The translations under genes and the position numbers were made by a program. The notes below the pieces were generated by a model. That model was not told the origin of the DNA, ran no database searches, and saw only the letters and a program-made list of their open reading frames with translations. From NCBI GenBank assembly GCA_015520245.1, contig WAQM01000055.1, positions 1-14,612 of the forward strand: 14,612 nucleotides of DNA. Direction: 5' to 3'. Below are positions 12,460 through 14,612 of this stretch, piece after piece (position 1 is the stretch's first letter; each line of letters starts with the position of its first letter). Source of the DNA: Pyrodictiaceae archaeon. Lineage in GTDB: Archaea > Thermoproteota > Thermoprotei_A > Sulfolobales > Pyrodictiaceae.

Positions 12460-13904
12460 GGTGCCACGAGCTCTTCGAGACGATGAGCGTCGGTGGAGTA
12501 AAGATCACGTATGTCGTTCAGGCCCATTAAGGCCATCGCCATCCTCTCGAGGCCCATACCCCATGCAGCCACAGGGTAGTCTATGCCGAGGCTCCTCAGC
12601 ACCTCGGGCCGGAACATGCCGCAACCCAGCACTTCGACCCACTCGCCACGGATCCTGACGTAACCCTCGGCCGAGGGCTCCGTGAACGGGAAGTACGCCA
12701 GTCTAAACCTATACTCTTTGAATCCCAGGCGCTCGAGTATCTCCGAGACGATGCCCAGCAGGTAGCCGAAGTCGGTGTCGTAGCCTTCGGAGGCTATGCC
12801 GTCGAGCTGGTGGAACTCAGGTAGGTGGCGCGGGTCCACCTTCTCAACTCTGTAAACCCTACCTATGGTGAACACCCTAAATGGCGGCTTGAGTCCAGCG
12901 GCCAATGCGCGCACGGAGGCGGCTGTGGTGTGGCTACGGAGGATCACGCGAAGCGCGAGCCGAGGGTCCCACGCGTAACCCCACGCCTCTTCGTGAACGG
13001 CCTTCACGCGCTCGATGAGCTCAGTGGGGGGCTCCAGCCCGTCGGCAGCCACGCCTTTGGCGTAAAATGTATCGTTGGGGCCGCGCGCGGGGTGGAACTG
13101 GGGCTGGAACAGCACGTCGTAGTTCCAGAACTCGAGTTCCACGGGGGGGTACTCAATCTCGACGAAGCCTAGCTCCTTCATTACATCTCTGAGCATCTCA
13201 AGGAACTCAACGAAAGCGTGCGGCTTATTAGCTGCAAGCCTGGGCGGGCTGGCCCTGACGTCATACGGCCGTAGCCTCACGCGCCGCCACTCCCCGCTGC
13301 GAATCATGTCGGCGGTTAGTGCGCCCACCTCGACGACCGCCTCTCTGAGGACGTCCCTGGGGTCCGCGCGGAACACTACTACGGTGACCCTCTCCTCCTT
13401 GACGTCCACCAGTTTCCTGCGCTTAAGCCTCCTCAGCTCGTCGCCTGCTAGCTCCTCGCCTGCCGCGACCTTCTCGAGGAGCGCTCGATCCGGCGACCTA
13501 AAGCCGGGTTTGGCGAGCTCAACACGCCCACCCTCGATGCGGACCGCCCCCCACCTTAGCGCGTGAGCCACGGCGGCGCTTGCGTCAGCGCCCAGCCTCC
13601 GTGACACCTCGTCCAGGGGTAGCGCGCCGCCCGAGGCCTCCAGGAGCCGGACGAGCTTCTCCTCGGGGAGGCCGTCCCTCAGGTACTCCCTCCCTAGGTC
13701 GGTGAGCCTCGCTCGCGGCCTTGCGACCCTGCTGACCGACACCACCCCCTTCTCAGCGAGCAGCGACACCAACGCTTCCACGGTGCTCCGCGGGACGCCG
13801 AGTAGACGCGCTAGCTCCTCAGTGGTGTACCGCCTGCCCGCGCTCACCTTGCCGGCCGCGAGCTTCAGTAGATTGTATTCGGCCTCGGAGAGGCTGACCC
13901 TCAT
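12453..13904 (-). CDS. pheS: Phenylalanyl-tRNA synthetase alpha subunit
   Basis: 483 residues. The N-terminal 190 or so residues contain winged-helix repeats (TTEELARLLGVPRSTVEALVSLLAEKG, then LDEVSRRLGADASAA), which bind tRNA in this branch of the family. The class II catalytic core follows: motif 1 near 227-247; HPARGPNDTFY (271-281); RSHTTAASVRAL (323-334); motif 2 FRVFTIGRVYRVEKVDPRH with FHQLDGI (342-370); PFTEPSAE (406-413); and motif 3 AAWGMGLERMAM (446-457). It activates phenylalanine and charges tRNA-Phe together with PheT. ATG 13904 follows a GCCGGGGC stretch, with a TATA-like box about 35 bases upstream. pheS and pheT form a two-gene operon, the usual arrangement in bacteria and some archaea. 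No T-box or leader peptide is seen. Confidence 0.97.
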   Translation of the reverse strand: MRVSLSEAEYNLLKLAAGKVSAGRRYTTEELARLLGVPRSTVEALVSLLAEKGVVSVSRVARPRARLTDLGREYLRDGLPEEKLVRLLEASGGALPLDEVSRRLGADASAAVAHALRWGAVRIEGGRVELAKPGFRSPDRALLEKVAAGEELAGDELRRLKRRKLVDVKEERVTVVVFRADPRDVLREAVVEVGALTADMIRSGEWRRVRLRPYDVRASPPRLAANKPHAFVEFLEMLRDVMKELGFVEIEYPPVELEFWNYDVLFQPQFHPARGPNDTFYAKGVAADGLEPPTELIERVKAVHEEAWGYAWDPRLALRVILRSHTTAASVRALAAGLKPPFRVFTIGRVYRVEKVDPRHLPEFHQLDGIASEGYDTDFGYLLGIVSEILERLGFKEYRFRLAYFPFTEPSAEGYVRIRGEWVEVLGCGMFRPEVLRSLGIDYPVAAWGMGLERMAMALMGLNDIRDLYSTDAHRLEELVAPW

Positions 13905-13936
13905 GCCCCGGCCTTGCGTAGCGTAACGGGACTAGA

Positions 13937-13947
13937 GCCTAAAAAGC
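13937..13947 (-). promoter_or_regulatory. pheS TATA-like box, with T-run that could end the upstream gene
   Basis: On the minus strand GCTTTTTAGGC lies about 35 bases before the pheS ATG, suiting a short-leader start near 13918. Its five T could also terminate the UPF0173 transcript arriving from the right. CGGGAC (13927-13932) and GTCCCG (13955-13960) flank the box symmetrically. Confidence 0.5.
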
Positions 13948-13989
13948 GGGTATCGTCCCGCCGTGGCCTGCGCTGCTCGGGCCCGATCG

Positions 13990-14612
13990 TTAGAACTCAT
14001 ACTTCTCGCCCGGCCTTAGTACGACAACCTTGGTGCCGAGCCCCTTCTGCTCGACGAGCCTCCTGAACTCCTCGGGGTCGGCCCTTATCATCGGGAATGT
14101 ATTGTAGTGCATGGGTATGGCAACCTTGGGTTTGAGGTACTCAACGGCCTTCGCGGCCTGCGCAGTGTCCATGGTGAAGTGGCTGCCTATGGGCAGCAGC
14201 GCGATGTCCGGCCTGTACAGCTCGCCGATCCACTGCATGTCCGCCGTGAGCCCGGTGTCGCCCGCGTGATATATAGTCGCCTCCTTGCCTATGAGGACCA
14301 CCCCCGTAGGCGTGCCCCTCTCCGAGCTATGAGCGGCCGGCACGAGTACGACCTTAACGTCGAAGCCCTCAAGGCGTACGGGGCCGCCTATGTTGGCCCC
14401 GACGGCCCTCTCGGGGTCGCCGAGCTTCGAGCCCACGTAGTTAGCTATCTCGTACACGGCCACGAGCTTGGCCCGCGGGTTGAGCTTGAGCAGCTCCACG
14501 GCGTCGCCAAGGTGGTCGCCGTGGTCGTGAGTTACGACTATAAGATCCACGCGGTCCCGGTAGTCGCTCGGCCTAACAGGCGATAGCGGGTTCGTGAGCC
14601 ACGGGTCGATCA
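13990..14612 (-). CDS. UPF0173 metal-dependent hydrolase, metallo-beta-lactamase fold (runs off right edge)
   Basis: About 206 residues are visible; the N-terminus lies beyond the window. The reading frame is open to the last base, beginning IDPWLTNPLSPVRPSDYRD, which matches the usual stretch after the family's N-terminal LGHA-type motif. The metal-binding motif is VTHDHGDHLGD (HxHxDH). HSSERGTPTGVVL, YHAGDTGLTADM (the metal-bridging aspartate) and AIPMHYNTFPMI (the last histidine) follow in normal order. The GTG at 14550 is internal, because conserved family residues lie upstream of it. These proteins are soluble metallo-hydrolases of unknown substrate. A gap of 85 bases separates it from pheS downstream; that gap holds a T5 run and the pheS promoter. 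Confidence 0.93.
   Translation of the reverse strand, partial: IDPWLTNPLSPVRPSDYRDRVDLIVVTHDHGDHLGDAVELLKLNPRAKLVAVYEIANYVGSKLGDPERAVGANIGGPVRLEGFDVKVVLVPAAHSSERGTPTGVVLIGKEATIYHAGDTGLTADMQWIGELYRPDIALLPIGSHFTMDTAQAAKAVEYLKPKVAIPMHYNTFPMIRADPEEFRRLVEQKGLGTKVVVLRPGEKYEF

Noticed and set aside
13905..13989. T-box or attenuator leader for pheS
   Set aside because: The gap is 85 bases, has no specifier-loop or T-box sequence and no leader peptide; such systems belong to bacteria.
14490..14550. GTG 14550 as the start of the UPF0173 protein
   Set aside because: The same frame continues to the window edge and encodes conserved family residues (DPWLTNPLSP), so the true start is outside the window.
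14107..14586. Plus-strand open frame of 159 codons opposite the UPF0173 gene
   Set aside because: Antisense to a well-conserved metallo-hydrolase; no recognisable domain.

Overview
This is a GC-rich, almost fully coding stretch of an archaeal chromosome. The protein families are archaeal throughout: archaeal-type SRP54, aIF5A with a hypusine site, Pus10, ribosomal protein L21e, RNA polymerase subunit Rpo4, DnaG-like Toprim primase, archaeal TyrRS and the archaeal/eukaryotic-type PheRS. Start codons are often GTG or TTG. Several TATA-like boxes and GGGG-rich Shine-Dalgarno (SD) sequences are visible. Together these suggest a thermophilic crenarchaeon (Thermoproteota); I do not name a species.

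Layout. Positions 1-6809 hold a single minus-strand run of ten genes, reading leftward from aIF5A: aIF5A, SRP54, a small TrmY-like protein, Pus10, L21e, Rpo4, a DUF655 protein, KsgA/Dim1, an Mtq2/HemK-like methyltransferase, and the start of TrmJ, which leaves the window at position 1. Most neighbours overlap or nearly touch. The one sizeable internal gap (2400-2556) carries a TATA-like box and three GTACAG repeats. A tRNA-Leu(CAA) gene (6885-6972, CCA encoded) and a membrane-embedded M50 protease (7054-8103) lie on the plus strand. From 8133 rightward the minus strand resumes with dnaG, tyrS, pheT, pheS and a UPF0173 metallo-hydrolase that runs off the right edge.

How the genes fit together. 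Nearly everything serves translation: tRNA charging (TyrRS, PheRS), tRNA modification (Pus10 makes pseudouridine 54/55; TrmY-type enzymes methylate pseudouridine 54; TrmJ makes a 2'-O-methyl at position 32), rRNA dimethylation (KsgA), release-factor methylation (Mtq2 type), a ribosomal protein, an initiation/elongation factor and membrane targeting (SRP54). Rpo4 and DnaG add transcription and RNA turnover or replication.

Least ordinary parts. (1) The gene between SRP54 and Pus10 looks like a shortened TrmY with an eroded SAM-binding loop. (2) The 211-bp gap between tyrS and pheT is packed with repeats: a perfect 15-bp inverted repeat (10691-10705/10790-10804) flanked by GCA on both sides, which supplies the last codons of pheT; an 11-bp direct repeat around a hairpin; a second 11-bp inverted repeat that competes with the first; and a hairpin hiding the tyrS SD sequence. 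It may be a miniature mobile element, a structured RNA, or both. (3) Dyads sit at the dnaG promoter, at the convergent dnaG/M50 ends, and around the pheS TATA-like box. No CRISPR array, transposase, phage gene or defence system is visible.
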